DNA of 43,602 bases from a virus, in IMG/VR virus record IMGVR_UViG_3300025645_000141, positions 1 through 43,602 of that record. One strand, written 5' to 3'. The position numbers were made by a program, and so were the translations under genes. This document shows positions 15,456 to 23,411 of the stretch, piece by piece; position 1 is the stretch's first letter; every line of letters starts with the position of its first letter. The notes beneath the pieces were generated by a model. That model was not told the DNA's origin. It did no database searches and was given only the letters and a program-made list of their open reading frames with translations.

Positions 15456-17105
15456 TTAGAGTTCTGGTTCTTTATTGAAAGTACTGCCATCCACATAAAC
15501 AAGACGACCTGTCTCTGCTTCGTAATAAGCGCCGCCTGCATTGCCTGTTTTACCTGTATACCTTGATTTTAAAACACGAATCTTAATAGTGTTCTTTTCT
15601 CTTTCATCGTTACTTACCATGTTACGAGCAAATGCGATAATCTGAAATGAAACTTGTTTAATAGAACCTGAGCCTTTAATATCATCCATAGATGGTAGCT
15701 TGCCTTCCTCAAATGCAGTTCCATTTCCACTTGTTTTTCTTAAGTGAGAAATAACACCTAGCCATACATTGTGTTTTTTACAAATCTTTAGAAGATCACT
15801 CATTACTTTATCTACTGCGCTATTAACATCCCCTTCTACTTCAGAAGTAGCAATTGTTAAATGATCTAGAATTAAATACTTACAACCCATAAGACACATA
15901 GTTTCAATCTTATCCATTAAAGAACCATCAGATACAGAGCCTTGATGATCCAACAAAATAATGCTCCGATCACCAAACACAGCATCAAAAGCTGCCTTTT
16001 TGTCTTCTTGGAGTACATCTTCTTTCTCCGTTAAATTGACTTTCATTTGCATACCAATAAATTTTTCTACAGTATCACCTGGACCTTCTTCCAATGAGAT
16101 CATACCTATTTTATCTTCTGTAGTTTCTTTAAGATGCAAAACAATCTCTTTGATCATTGTGCTTTTACCGGAACCCGTACCAGAAGTGAACAAGTCTAAT
16201 TCGCCAAATCGCATACCCTTAGTTAGCTCATTAACACCCTCCATACAAGGAGGATAAGGAACAGACTCTGTTGCTTCACGCTCTAAGAATTTATCCCATA
16301 AAGTATCACCTTGAAGAATACCAGAAGGTGACCAAGGTTGCGCATCCCAAATCGCTTTAAGAATATCCATATATCCGTGTTTAATTAATTCATCGTTAGC
16401 ATCTTTTTCTTTTAATTTAGCTATTTTTACTTTATCAATACCGACTATGGAACAGGCCTTGTCTAGTGCTTTTTTGCCAGCTTCATCGTTGTCAAGCATT
16501 AACACTACTTCATCAAATTGCCTTACCCAGTCTCTTTGCTCAAGCAAAGCCTTAGTGCCACTTGCAGAAGGAAGAGATACTACGGGATAGACTTGGCCAT
16601 ACTTCTTCATAGATGCAGTAGCTACAGCCATAGCATCTAGTTCGCCTTCAGTAATAATTAATCTTTTACCACCATTAAACTTAGATTGGCCGAAGAGACC
16701 TTCAATACCTTCAACTACACGAAAGTCTTTAGGTAGTGTTCTGACTTTATATCCTATGGTCTTATCAACACCATAAGGGTAATAATGTTCGTTAACATCC
16801 CCGTTAAGGTCTACACCTGCTTTTACTCCAAAGAATTCACAAATGTCTTTAGGTATTTGTCGTTCTTTAAAACCTCTTGTCGAATAAGTATTTATCTCAT
16901 CGAGAGACACTTTCGAATAGTTAGAAGTATTAGAAGATGCAACAGCTGTAAACCCTTCCGGGGTTTCATTAGGGTTCTTGTGAATGGCATCACAAGCCAT
17001 ACACTTTGCAGGACCGGATTCATACACAGCTACTGCGTCACTCGAACCGCAAGCAACACATTCACTGTGTCCTAGGAAGCTAGATTTTTCTTGCTGCTTC
17101 TTCAT
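15456..17105 (-). CDS. Primase-helicase (T7 gp4-like)
   Basis: 549 residues. An N-terminal zinc ribbon (Cys16, Cys19, Cys35, Cys38) recognises the template. A TOPRIM domain follows with LIITEGELDAM and VVLMLDNDEAGKKA, then a RecA-type hexameric helicase with Walker A TSGTGSGKST and ILDHLTIATS, as in T7 gp4. It unwinds DNA at the fork and primes the lagging strand. It sits with the exonuclease, DNA polymerase and SSB genes. Length is close to T7 gp4 (566). Confidence 0.95.
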   Translation of the reverse strand: MKKQQEKSSFLGHSECVACGSSDAVAVYESGPAKCMACDAIHKNPNETPEGFTAVASSNTSNYSKVSLDEINTYSTRGFKERQIPKDICEFFGVKAGVDLNGDVNEHYYPYGVDKTIGYKVRTLPKDFRVVEGIEGLFGQSKFNGGKRLIITEGELDAMAVATASMKKYGQVYPVVSLPSASGTKALLEQRDWVRQFDEVVLMLDNDEAGKKALDKACSIVGIDKVKIAKLKEKDANDELIKHGYMDILKAIWDAQPWSPSGILQGDTLWDKFLEREATESVPYPPCMEGVNELTKGMRFGELDLFTSGTGSGKSTMIKEIVLHLKETTEDKIGMISLEEGPGDTVEKFIGMQMKVNLTEKEDVLQEDKKAAFDAVFGDRSIILLDHQGSVSDGSLMDKIETMCLMGCKYLILDHLTIATSEVEGDVNSAVDKVMSDLLKICKKHNVWLGVISHLRKTSGNGTAFEEGKLPSMDDIKGSGSIKQVSFQIIAFARNMVSNDEREKNTIKIRVLKSRYTGKTGNAGGAYYEAETGRLVYVDGSTFNKEPEL

Positions 17106-17111
17106 TTAGTA

Positions 17112-17633
17112 TTATCCTCTTGCTTTATTTAAAATTTTATATGATTTACTTAAACAACTCTCCATTTCCTTATGTTCAGTCTTAGACTCTTTAGGGACAA
17201 ATCGAATAGCGGCAACCTGATTGTTATACCACATACGTTCACCCTCTAGGTCCCTCTCTGTCATTGTCTGTAAAACCATTTGTAGATAGGCCTCAGTATA
17301 GGATAACCACGCTCTTGTCTCAAACACACCAAGAATGTGATATTCGAATGTATCGCCACCTTTAATAGCAGCTTTTACATGCGAGCTGGATGACTTGTAC
17401 AAGCGCCACAGAGCAGCACCTGTCTTAGTCATAGAGTTTCTTTTAAACGCCCAGAATTGTCTCTTACCTACATAAGCCATTCCAGTATTCTTGTTTACCA
17501 TCAAGTATAAAAATCCGAATGATTCTGAAAGTTTCCTGTCTTTACCCGTGTAACTCCAATGACCCAGCTCTTCCTTGAGCTTGGTGTCCTTGGGTACATA
17601 CTTAGCTTTCTTCTTCAATGTTGGTCGGGCCAT
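17112..17633 (-). CDS. GIY-YIG-like endonuclease
   Basis: 173 residues. The segment FGFLYLMVNKNTGMAYVGKR (residues 39-58) is a divergent GIY-YIG nuclease start, as seen in many cyanophage and T4-like proteins, with Tyr residues and a Glu (YTEAY) in suitable order. The start at 17633 is chosen because GGAGG lies 6 bases before it; an ATG three bases earlier is too close. It overlaps the exonuclease gene by 32 bases. A role in DNA processing, in the place of T7's endonuclease I, is an inference. Confidence 0.72.
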   Translation of the reverse strand: MARPTLKKKAKYVPKDTKLKEELGHWSYTGKDRKLSESFGFLYLMVNKNTGMAYVGKRQFWAFKRNSMTKTGAALWRLYKSSSSHVKAAIKGGDTFEYHILGVFETRAWLSYTEAYLQMVLQTMTERDLEGERMWYNNQVAAIRFVPKESKTEHKEMESCLSKSYKILNKARG

Positions 17634-18327
17634 CATTATCCTCCAACTTAAAGTGTCCATCACGAGTAGGTAAAATATGTATTAACGTACCTGTGTGCAT
17701 TATTTCTTCTCTCCATTTATCCCCTACTTTTTCATAATAGGCATTAATGACCGCTTGTTTCCTTTCACCAATAGCATAACCTTCTAAAATCTTTTGAGCT
17801 TTCTTAGGGCCAATACCTCTAAGACCACGGATGTTATCTACACCGTCACCTGTGAGTATCTGTATCCAGTAATGAACATCAGCCTCATCTTCATCCATAT
17901 ATATAAACTTATTCTTATGAATTAAATAATGAGTACCTTCGATGCACAACAAGTCTTTATCGATTGAAGCTACAACAAAAGGTATGCCAGCGTCACGAGC
18001 TTCTTTAGCCCATATATGGACTAAGTCGTCTGCTTCCATACCATCTGAGGGTTCTGCTAATCCTTCCTCAATTAGATAGTTGCGCATATCCATGAAGTAA
18101 GGGTTGTTTGCTTTAGACTTATGGCGATTAGGAGTATTCTTATAGTCAGGAAAGAATTTAGTTCGAAAGTTGTTAGCGCCTTGAATAGCTATTTTAACTT
18201 CAGTAGCAAAGCATCGTTCTCTAATTTCTTCAATCATTTCTTCAAACCTATCTACAGCATCCTCAAAGCAATTTTTGTTCCAAGCAGAACGAAAAGCTAC
18301 TACATCGCCATCAACAATTAACAACAC
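17602..18327 (-). CDS. 5'-3' exonuclease (FEN family)
   Basis: 241 residues. Acidic metal ligands follow the FEN/T7 gp6 order: Asp7 (VDGD), Glu98-x-Asp100-Asp101 (MEADD), Asp123 and Asp125 (SIDKDL), Asp161 and Asp164 (GDGVDN). The helix-hairpin-helix-3-turn GLRGIGPKKA (168-177) contacts DNA. It removes RNA primers and degrades host DNA. It begins with GTG, which overlaps the stop of the preceding gene and has no strong ribosome binding site, so coupling is likely. Confidence 0.94.
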   Translation of the reverse strand: MLLIVDGDVVAFRSAWNKNCFEDAVDRFEEMIEEIRERCFATEVKIAIQGANNFRTKFFPDYKNTPNRHKSKANNPYFMDMRNYLIEEGLAEPSDGMEADDLVHIWAKEARDAGIPFVVASIDKDLLCIEGTHYLIHKNKFIYMDEDEADVHYWIQILTGDGVDNIRGLRGIGPKKAQKILEGYAIGERKQAVINAYYEKVGDKWREEIMHTGTLIHILPTRDGHFKLEDNDGPTNIEEES

Positions 18328-18620
18328 TACGAGTAGAACTTACTAAAGAAAGCTTTAAATCGTGCTACAACACCATCAAAAGGGTCGGGAGCTAATACTT
18401 TCGTAAGTGCTGCATCTTTTACTGCATTAGATAATTCAATTTTTTGCTCACGGTCTTGAATTTGAGTTTCAGTCTCAACAACACTATTAGCAACAAGCGT
18501 GGCCAAGTCTCGTTTATTCATATTCTTAATACCTTTTTCTTGGTACTTAGAAGCCATACGAATCAGTGCAGCACGGTTGTTGTTCTTGATTAGGGATGCG
18601 ATTTTAGTTTCAACGGTCAT
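18327..18620 (-). CDS. Hypothetical protein
   Basis: 97 residues, helical. The segment NRAALIRMASKYQEKGIKNMNKRDLATLVANSV looks like a SAP-like or three-helix element; the C-terminus is basic and aromatic (FKAFFSKFYS). No family assigned. It overlaps both neighbours (MazG by 11 bases, exonuclease start). Confidence 0.75.
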   Translation of the reverse strand: MTVETKIASLIKNNNRAALIRMASKYQEKGIKNMNKRDLATLVANSVVETETQIQDREQKIELSNAVKDAALTKVLAPDPFDGVVARFKAFFSKFYS

Positions 18621-18912
18621 AATTATTTTCCTTTCGAGTATTTAGTTTAGTTACATTATTAGTGGCGATATCAGAAAGCTGGATATTATAGGTAGAAGCA
18701 ATAGTTGCTACGTACCATAACACATCTCCTAACTCGCTCGCTACTTCTTCTTGCTTAGGGTTTTTACGATCACTTCTTAACTCTTTCATACGCTCAGAAC
18801 ACAGCTCTCCTACTTCGGCAGATAATCCTATAAATAGAGTATCAAGGCTTGGGTGTTTTGTAGCGAAAGAAGTTGCTTCAGCTTGATATACATCTAAATT
18901 ACTAATTTTCAT
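18610..18912 (-). CDS. mazG: MazG-like nucleotide pyrophosphohydrolase
   Basis: 100 residues, a single MazG domain. EVGEL (Glu33, Glu36) and ELGDVLWY (Glu60, Asp63) form the magnesium site. It hydrolyses (d)NTPs to monophosphates; phage versions have been linked to nucleotide recycling or alarmone control. It lies in the replication block. Confidence 0.9.
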   Translation of the reverse strand: MKISNLDVYQAEATSFATKHPSLDTLFIGLSAEVGELCSERMKELRSDRKNPKQEEVASELGDVLWYVATIASTYNIQLSDIATNNVTKLNTRKENNYDR

Positions 18913-19210
18913 AAAGTACCTCTTGAGTATCCCATTCTTCTACGTGTATAGAATCGTCACCAATATACTGCGGGGCGCCTAACCCAGATAACTTTAGTCT
19001 ATAAGTGTTTCCAGTTTTAGTTAATATTAGGAGGCTATCATTACCGTAGCTTATTGTTTCTATCTCTTGACTAATGATGTAGTTAGGTACTTTCGCTGTA
19101 TAAGAAGCAGCTACTCTGTAACTCCTATCTATATAAATGCTAGTAATCTCGTCAGTTAGCTCTGCCATAATATTTTCTATTTGAATTTCATTTTCAGTTA
19201 ACTTTGTCAA
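18902..19210 (-). CDS. Hypothetical protein, TTG start
   Basis: 102 residues, predicted mixed alpha/beta, no domain recognised. The TTG start is favoured because GAGG lies 8 bases before it; the first internal ATG, 14 codons later, has no ribosome binding site. It overlaps mazG by 11 bases. Confidence 0.7.
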   Translation of the reverse strand: MTKLTENEIQIENIMAELTDEITSIYIDRSYRVAASYTAKVPNYIISQEIETISYGNDSLLILTKTGNTYRLKLSGLGAPQYIGDDSIHVEEWDTQEVLYEN

Positions 19211-19213
19211 TTA

Positions 19214-19372
19214 TTAACCCTCATCTTTGTAAATGATCATACACCCTGCAACAGCAAGAGTAGCTGCTATCGGGTTCGACACTGTAGCTCCAAGGATTAT
19301 AAATGCGCCTATTGGTTTGTTATACTTATTAAAAAAGTCTTTAACTGCATTGTAAATATTTTTAATATTCAT
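19214..19372 (-). CDS. Small membrane protein (52 aa)
   Basis: 52 codons, MNIKNIYNAVKDFFNKYNK followed by a hydrophobic segment (about residues 21-48, PIGAFIILGATV through LAVAGCMIIY) and a KDEG end. AGGAAATACT precedes the ATG. It resembles the next-upstream 82-aa protein in layout (basic helix, then Gly/Ala-rich TM), so the two may be related or work together. Confidence 0.65.
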   Translation of the reverse strand: MNIKNIYNAVKDFFNKYNKPIGAFIILGATVSNPIAATLAVAGCMIIYKDEG

Positions 19373-19380
19373 AGTATTTC

Positions 19381-19629
19381 CTATTTAGTAATATATTTGT
19401 AAGCACCAACTGCTGCGCCTGCTGTTGCGCAGAACCCAATTTCAAGAATAGGCAATGCTGCACCAATAAAAGCACCTGCCAAGCCGGCATAGACAATATG
19501 TTTAACAGCAGGTTTCTCCATGCTATCACATATAAAGTCCCATACTTTTTTAAAAAACTCTTTAGTATCAGGAGAGTTAACCATAGCTTTAGCTGATTTA
19601 GTTGCTTTATTGTATTTTTCTTTTAACAT
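19381..19629 (-). CDS. Small Gly/Ala-rich membrane protein
   Basis: 82 residues: a basic helical N-terminus (LKEKYNKATKSAKAMVNS) and two small-residue-rich hydrophobic stretches (IVYAGLAGAFIGAALPI; IGFCATAGAAVGAYKYI). Probably an inner-membrane protein; function unknown. Confidence 0.7.
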   Translation of the reverse strand: MLKEKYNKATKSAKAMVNSPDTKEFFKKVWDFICDSMEKPAVKHIVYAGLAGAFIGAALPILEIGFCATAGAAVGAYKYITK

Positions 19630-19644
19630 TTATTATTAGACCTA

Positions 19645-19995
19645 TTATTTTATAAAGAAGAGCCGTCTGCTATTATAAGCGAGGCTAAGACCTTCCCCGA
19701 GCGGGGCACAGGCGGTTGTAGAACGATTTAAACATTGACCTTCAAAGTGCTCTCTGTGACCATCTTTCCTAGTGCCACCTAGTTCTTTATCGATTGCTTC
19801 GAATTCAGCGCGTAGGCATTCACCAAGAGTGCGGTGTTCAGATATGGCTTCAAGCGAAATCCATTCGGCATCTTCGTAACGTTTAGAAGCTCTATGAGCC
19901 TTAGTACGTCCAAGGATGTCAGTTGTGGATCCTATGTAAAATTTAAAACCGATGTGACCTTTATGCTTTGAAGTAATTTTATATACGTAATGCAT
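19645..19995 (-). CDS. GIY-YIG endonuclease domain protein
   Basis: 116 residues with YVYKI (3-7) and FYIGST (19-24), the two halves of the GIY-YIG signature, a conserved Arg region (RTKAHR), and Glu in ECLRAEFEAI as probable metal ligand. Small single-domain GIY-YIG proteins can be homing or host-attacking nucleases. No intron or intein is seen next to it. Confidence 0.8.
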   Translation of the reverse strand: MHYVYKITSKHKGHIGFKFYIGSTTDILGRTKAHRASKRYEDAEWISLEAISEHRTLGECLRAEFEAIDKELGGTRKDGHREHFEGQCLNRSTTACAPLGEGLSLAYNSRRLFFIK

Positions 19996-20013
19996 AAGTA
20001 TCCTTAATTTGGT

Positions 20014-20187
20014 TTATTCTAAATTCTTAAAGTAAGGATGTGTTCCTTTGAAAATTTTGTAGCATTCAGAATAAAAATTAATTATTTCTTTCCGTTCTTC
20101 CCATAAGATTACTATTGGAATATAGATAGGAGATATTAAAAATAGTCCGATTGCTTTAACAATAAATAAATATTTTTTCTTCTTCAC
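20014..20187 (-). CDS. Small membrane protein (57 aa), GTG start
   Basis: 57 codons. The GTG start overlaps the TGA of the preceding gene (GTGA), with AAAGGA 8 bases upstream. N-terminal KKKK is followed by a hydrophobic segment (residues 6-29, YLFIVKAIGLFLISPIYIPI) and a polar tail ending in KNLE. Single-pass, probably N-in topology; function unknown. Confidence 0.65.
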   Translation of the reverse strand: MKKKKYLFIVKAIGLFLISPIYIPIVILWEERKEIINFYSECYKIFKGTHPYFKNLE

Positions 20188-20606
20188 GATGCTTTTCCTT
20201 TACTCTCTGTATTTAAGGTACCGTTAAATTGTTCGTCACGATATTTTGCCTCATCTTGCATCACTTTGTACAAAGCTGGGCGCATGTGCCATTGCTGTGT
20301 TTCTAAAATAGCTCTAAGGTGATATGGGTTTAAATCAGCAACTTTCACATAACACAGAGGCTTGTCACCATCCTTACCATAAGTTCCCCACTTGACCACC
20401 TCTCTTATTACTTCATGGCTATCGTCTGAAGTGACAGTTAGCATTTCCTCATCACCATTAGCAGAGCATCTAACGTAGTCGAACCCACCATCTAGCATAT
20501 ACTCTTTGCCGTTAGCATCAGTATGCGTAACATAGTCGTGACGATGAATGGACTCAAGTATTGTCCCGTCAGGTGTCTTCATTCTATTATTTAATATAAC
20601 GCTCAT
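20184..20606 (-). CDS. Conserved phage protein, unknown function
   Basis: 140 residues. The opening NRMKTPDGTILESIHRHDYVTHTDANGK matches a pattern I know from uncharacterised cyanophage and T4-like phage proteins. It is soluble, with no catalytic signature that I can name. GGAG lies 10 bases before the ATG. Confidence 0.8.
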   Translation of the reverse strand: MSVILNNRMKTPDGTILESIHRHDYVTHTDANGKEYMLDGGFDYVRCSANGDEEMLTVTSDDSHEVIREVVKWGTYGKDGDKPLCYVKVADLNPYHLRAILETQQWHMRPALYKVMQDEAKYRDEQFNGTLNTESKGKAS

Positions 20607-20609
20607 AAT

Positions 20610-20948
20610 TTACTTACTCCGCTTCGGGTAAAGACCGTGAACATTGCCACCAACACTGCCACAAACATTGCCACCAACATTGCCACCAACATTGCGACAA
20701 ACATTGCCACCAACATTGCCACAAACATTGCCACAAACCGTGCCTACAACATCGCCTAAAACATTGCCACCGACATCGCCACCAATATCGCCACCGACAT
20801 TGCCACCGACATTGCCCCCGACATTGCCTTTAACACTGCCTTCAACATCGCAGCTAACTTCTTTTAGTATGTAGCGACCGTTCTCATCTTTACCTAGTGT
20901 TAGATTCTCTTGTACAAAGTCTAGTATTTCTTCATCTGTTAGTTTCAT
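20610..20948 (-). CDS. (N/D)VxG tetrapeptide-repeat protein
   Basis: 112 residues. A 33-residue N-terminal part (MKLTDEEILDFVQENLTLGK...) is followed by 18 tandem tetrapeptides of the type Asn/Asp-Val-x-Gly (residues 34-105) and a short basic tail (LYPKRSK). Such short-period repeats are expected to form a beta-helix or fibre, in the style of bactofilin-like folds. The start at 20948 has AAGGAGA in front; longer in-frame starts lie inside the DNA polymerase gene. Repeat positions x are often Cys (six), which could give cross-links. Function unknown. Confidence 0.75.
   Translation of the reverse strand: MKLTDEEILDFVQENLTLGKDENGRYILKEVSCDVEGSVKGNVGGNVGGNVGGDIGGDVGGNVLGDVVGTVCGNVCGNVGGNVCRNVGGNVGGNVCGSVGGNVHGLYPKRSK
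20634..20849 (-). repeat. 12-bp tandem repeat, 18 units
   Basis: DNA encoding the (N/D)VxG repeats: 18 imperfect 12-base units whose plus-strand form is ACATTGCCACCA. The code-preserving variation shows the repeat is maintained as protein, while the short period makes unit number easy to change by slippage. Confidence 0.9.
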
Positions 20949-20958
20949 TACGCTCTCC

Positions 20959-22821
20959 TTAATGAGTTTCATACCAATTATCACCTGACATAGCTTCACC
21001 GTCCATACAAATAACACCAAACAACTTAGGTGCTTCTCTAAATGATTCAGCGGCTATTTCCATGGCTCGTTTAACCTGATCCTCTCTTACTGAAAGCTGG
21101 AACTCATCGTGATAAAGAACCATAGGGCGTACATCTATGCCTTCTGCTCTCATCTTGTTTACAGCATATACATAAGCAGCTTTACAAGTTATAGATTCCA
21201 TACTCTGTAGTAAATAGTTAAGAGCCTTGTGTCCGGAGTCTAGATATATACGTCTACCGTCAATCGCTGGGATGCTTGCTCGTTCTTTGCGATGCTCGCA
21301 CATCTTGACGATCTCCATAAGGCGATCCGTGAGACGCTTGAAACCGGGAATAGCAGCGGCAAATTTGGCACGGGATTCTCCTCCAGCTTTCTTATTGCGG
21401 ACACCTGTGAGTATAAGGCCAAGCTTTTCGAGTCCAGCGCCGAAGAGGAATGCGTAAATCCACGGCTTAGCAGTACTGCGTTTACAGCCAAGAATATCGG
21501 CGTTTTTCTGATGCACATCTCCATTAATTACCTCATTCGTAAAGTCTTGATCTTTGATATAATGACACAAAGCTCTAAATTGATTACCAGAGCTATCAGC
21601 GCCTACCACTTTATACCCTTTCTCACAACCAAATAACGAACGCATTTGTTTACCCCAAGCAGCATCACTGCCGGGAACATTTACAACAATCTTATGTCGT
21701 GATCGACCAGTAGGGGTTCCAATAACAAACATGTCGCCTCTAAGCCTTCCATCATCATCTACGTTTTTAATCCAACCATTTAAAATACCTAATCGGCTTT
21801 TAGTTGTTGTATACGTATCAATTAACAACCCATCTCTACCCAATAAACTTAGTGATTCAGAACAAAGTTTAGGCGACTTCTTTTTGAATTCTTTACCTAC
21901 TTTTTCCCAGTTCCAGTCTAAAGGCTCCCATCCAATAGAATAAAGGTGGAGTTTAACAGCGTCCATTGATGTAATATCTGGATATACGAATTCAACACGA
22001 TTGTATTCACCGTCTACCATTCGGGCACTTGTCTGGCCGTTTTCTGAGGGTATCTTAAACCAAGAAGATGTTCTGGCCATATAGCCACCATTTATCTTGA
22101 ACTCAGGAAACTTCGTTTTTCGATCTAAACACTTAGCCTTCATTTTCATTTTTGGATTCATTTCATTTTCAATATTTTGAATCTCGCACTCCATTTCGAA
22201 TTGAAGCTTACGAGCAGCATCAATATCGAACACCCAGCCGCCTGCTTGAGCTTCCGCTGTGAGCTTTGCAACTTCGTGCTCATTACGCATAGATGTGAAG
22301 AACATCTTTTTCTTATCAGGTTCCATGTCCTTCGTGTAAAAGGTCATTTCTCTTGCTAATAGGCGATACACCTTTTCATTGATACCAACATCTTCTCTGC
22401 ATCGATGTAACATATCATCACTATAATTTAACCAATCTTCGTGTTCTGGTTTTTTCTGACCAAGATACTCGCCCCATAAGGCAAGAGCATGGCGCCCATT
22501 ACCAAATCGGTCGTAATCAAGCACTTGCGACATAATCATTGTATCTCGAAGAATAGTTTTGGGGTTGGGAGTCCATCCAATTAATTTCTTTATTACTGGT
22601 AAATCATATGAAAGTATGTTATGACCAATCAATTCTTTGGCCGCGTATAGATGATCCCATGCTTTTGCTAAAGGCTCTGCTGTGTCCGAGTGGTCACAGA
22701 AAATGTACTCTTTACCTGTATCAAGGTCTCTTGTAACTACCATCCATATTTTATTTGCGGCAAGCTTTTTCCCTTGAGTAGAGAGCAAGCCATTAGCTTC
22801 TATATCCCAAATTAATTTCAT
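20959..22821 (-). CDS. DNA polymerase, family A (T7 gp5-like)
   Basis: 620 residues. The 3'-5' exonuclease domain has Asp6 and Glu8 (WDIEANG), Asp73 (NILSYDL) and Asp144 (CREDVG). The polymerase domain has motif A GADSSGNQFRALCHY (Asp409), motif B with Lys and Tyr in STAKPWIYAFLFGAG, and motif C YHDEF (Asp572). It is about 80 residues shorter than T7 gp5, consistent with loss of the thioredoxin-binding insertion (inference from length). It replicates the phage genome together with the primase-helicase and SSB. AGGA lies 7 bases before the ATG. Confidence 0.97.
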   Translation of the reverse strand: MKLIWDIEANGLLSTQGKKLAANKIWMVVTRDLDTGKEYIFCDHSDTAEPLAKAWDHLYAAKELIGHNILSYDLPVIKKLIGWTPNPKTILRDTMIMSQVLDYDRFGNGRHALALWGEYLGQKKPEHEDWLNYSDDMLHRCREDVGINEKVYRLLAREMTFYTKDMEPDKKKMFFTSMRNEHEVAKLTAEAQAGGWVFDIDAARKLQFEMECEIQNIENEMNPKMKMKAKCLDRKTKFPEFKINGGYMARTSSWFKIPSENGQTSARMVDGEYNRVEFVYPDITSMDAVKLHLYSIGWEPLDWNWEKVGKEFKKKSPKLCSESLSLLGRDGLLIDTYTTTKSRLGILNGWIKNVDDDGRLRGDMFVIGTPTGRSRHKIVVNVPGSDAAWGKQMRSLFGCEKGYKVVGADSSGNQFRALCHYIKDQDFTNEVINGDVHQKNADILGCKRSTAKPWIYAFLFGAGLEKLGLILTGVRNKKAGGESRAKFAAAIPGFKRLTDRLMEIVKMCEHRKERASIPAIDGRRIYLDSGHKALNYLLQSMESITCKAAYVYAVNKMRAEGIDVRPMVLYHDEFQLSVREDQVKRAMEIAAESFREAPKLFGVICMDGEAMSGDNWYETH

Positions 22822-22830
22822 TTATATATC

Positions 22831-23076
22831 CTATGTTATAACAAAAACCATTAACTCACCTTGTATTTTTGTTTCATACAAGTTGTCTTCCTCTTCTCCT
22901 ATTTTAATTACGTGATGACCTAAAACCCAATCGAGATATTTAGGCATTATATCTTCATTTAATTTTATATGAAAAATAGTTTCAGAACGAGTTATATTGT
23001 ATTTAATATCAGTAGCTCTTGTTTGGTTTTGAAACAGGGAAACAACTGTATCGGCAATTACTTTACTTCTATTCAT
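22831..23076 (-). CDS. Hypothetical protein
   Basis: 81 residues, mixed alpha/beta, no recognised domain. It lies 9 bases before the DNA polymerase gene and overlaps the preceding gene by 4 bases. Confidence 0.7.
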   Translation of the reverse strand: MNRSKVIADTVVSLFQNQTRATDIKYNITRSETIFHIKLNEDIMPKYLDWVLGHHVIKIGEEEDNLYETKIQGELMVFVIT

Positions 23077-23288
23077 TTAAGTGCGCCTTGATGGACTAAA
23101 TCTTCATAAGTCTTCCACAGTTTTCTGAATTTCAATTCTCCGATAGAAGACAAGCCTAATAAGGCATTTGAAGTCTTATCACAGTCTGTTAATTCAGCGT
23201 GGAACACGAGATCTATATCATTAATAATAGACCAGCAATCCATTATTTGTGTTTCTAGGTCAAACCTATCAGTCGTTGTTTTCAACAT
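23073..23288 (-). CDS. Hypothetical protein
   Basis: 71 residues, acidic and helical, with no recognised domain. It overlaps the next gene by 4 bases (ATGA-type coupling), placing it in the DNA polymerase operon. Confidence 0.7.
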   Translation of the reverse strand: MLKTTTDRFDLETQIMDCWSIINDIDLVFHAELTDCDKTSNALLGLSSIGELKFRKLWKTYEDLVHQGALK

Positions 23289-23300
23289 TTATTTCTCCAG

Positions 23301-23411
23301 TTATTTATTAGCTCTTTGATAAAAATAATTAAATGGTAAATAAAAAGGTGCGATTAAAAGTACGCTAGCTACAATTAGCACCCACTTTAGTACTATGAAA
23401 ATATTAGTCAT
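23301..23411 (-). CDS. Possible 36-aa membrane peptide
   Basis: 36 codons, MTNIFIVLKWVLIVASVLLIAPFYLPFNYFYQRANK. The ATG overlaps the end of the DUF3310-like gene, and the ORF fills the gap before the next gene. It is one transmembrane span with a basic end. There is no good ribosome binding site, so it depends on coupling. Confidence 0.5.
   Translation of the reverse strand: MTNIFIVLKWVLIVASVLLIAPFYLPFNYFYQRANK

Noticed and set aside
19650-19668. Plus-strand TTTTATAAAGAAGAG resembling the promoter-like repeat
   Set aside because: Only the AT-rich half matches, the CCGCC half is missing, it lies in the coding end of a GIY-YIG gene and points against all genes.
20644-20874. Pro/Thr/Leu-rich plus-strand ORF
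   Set aside because: Antisense reading of the (N/D)VxG repeat; low complexity and no start signal.
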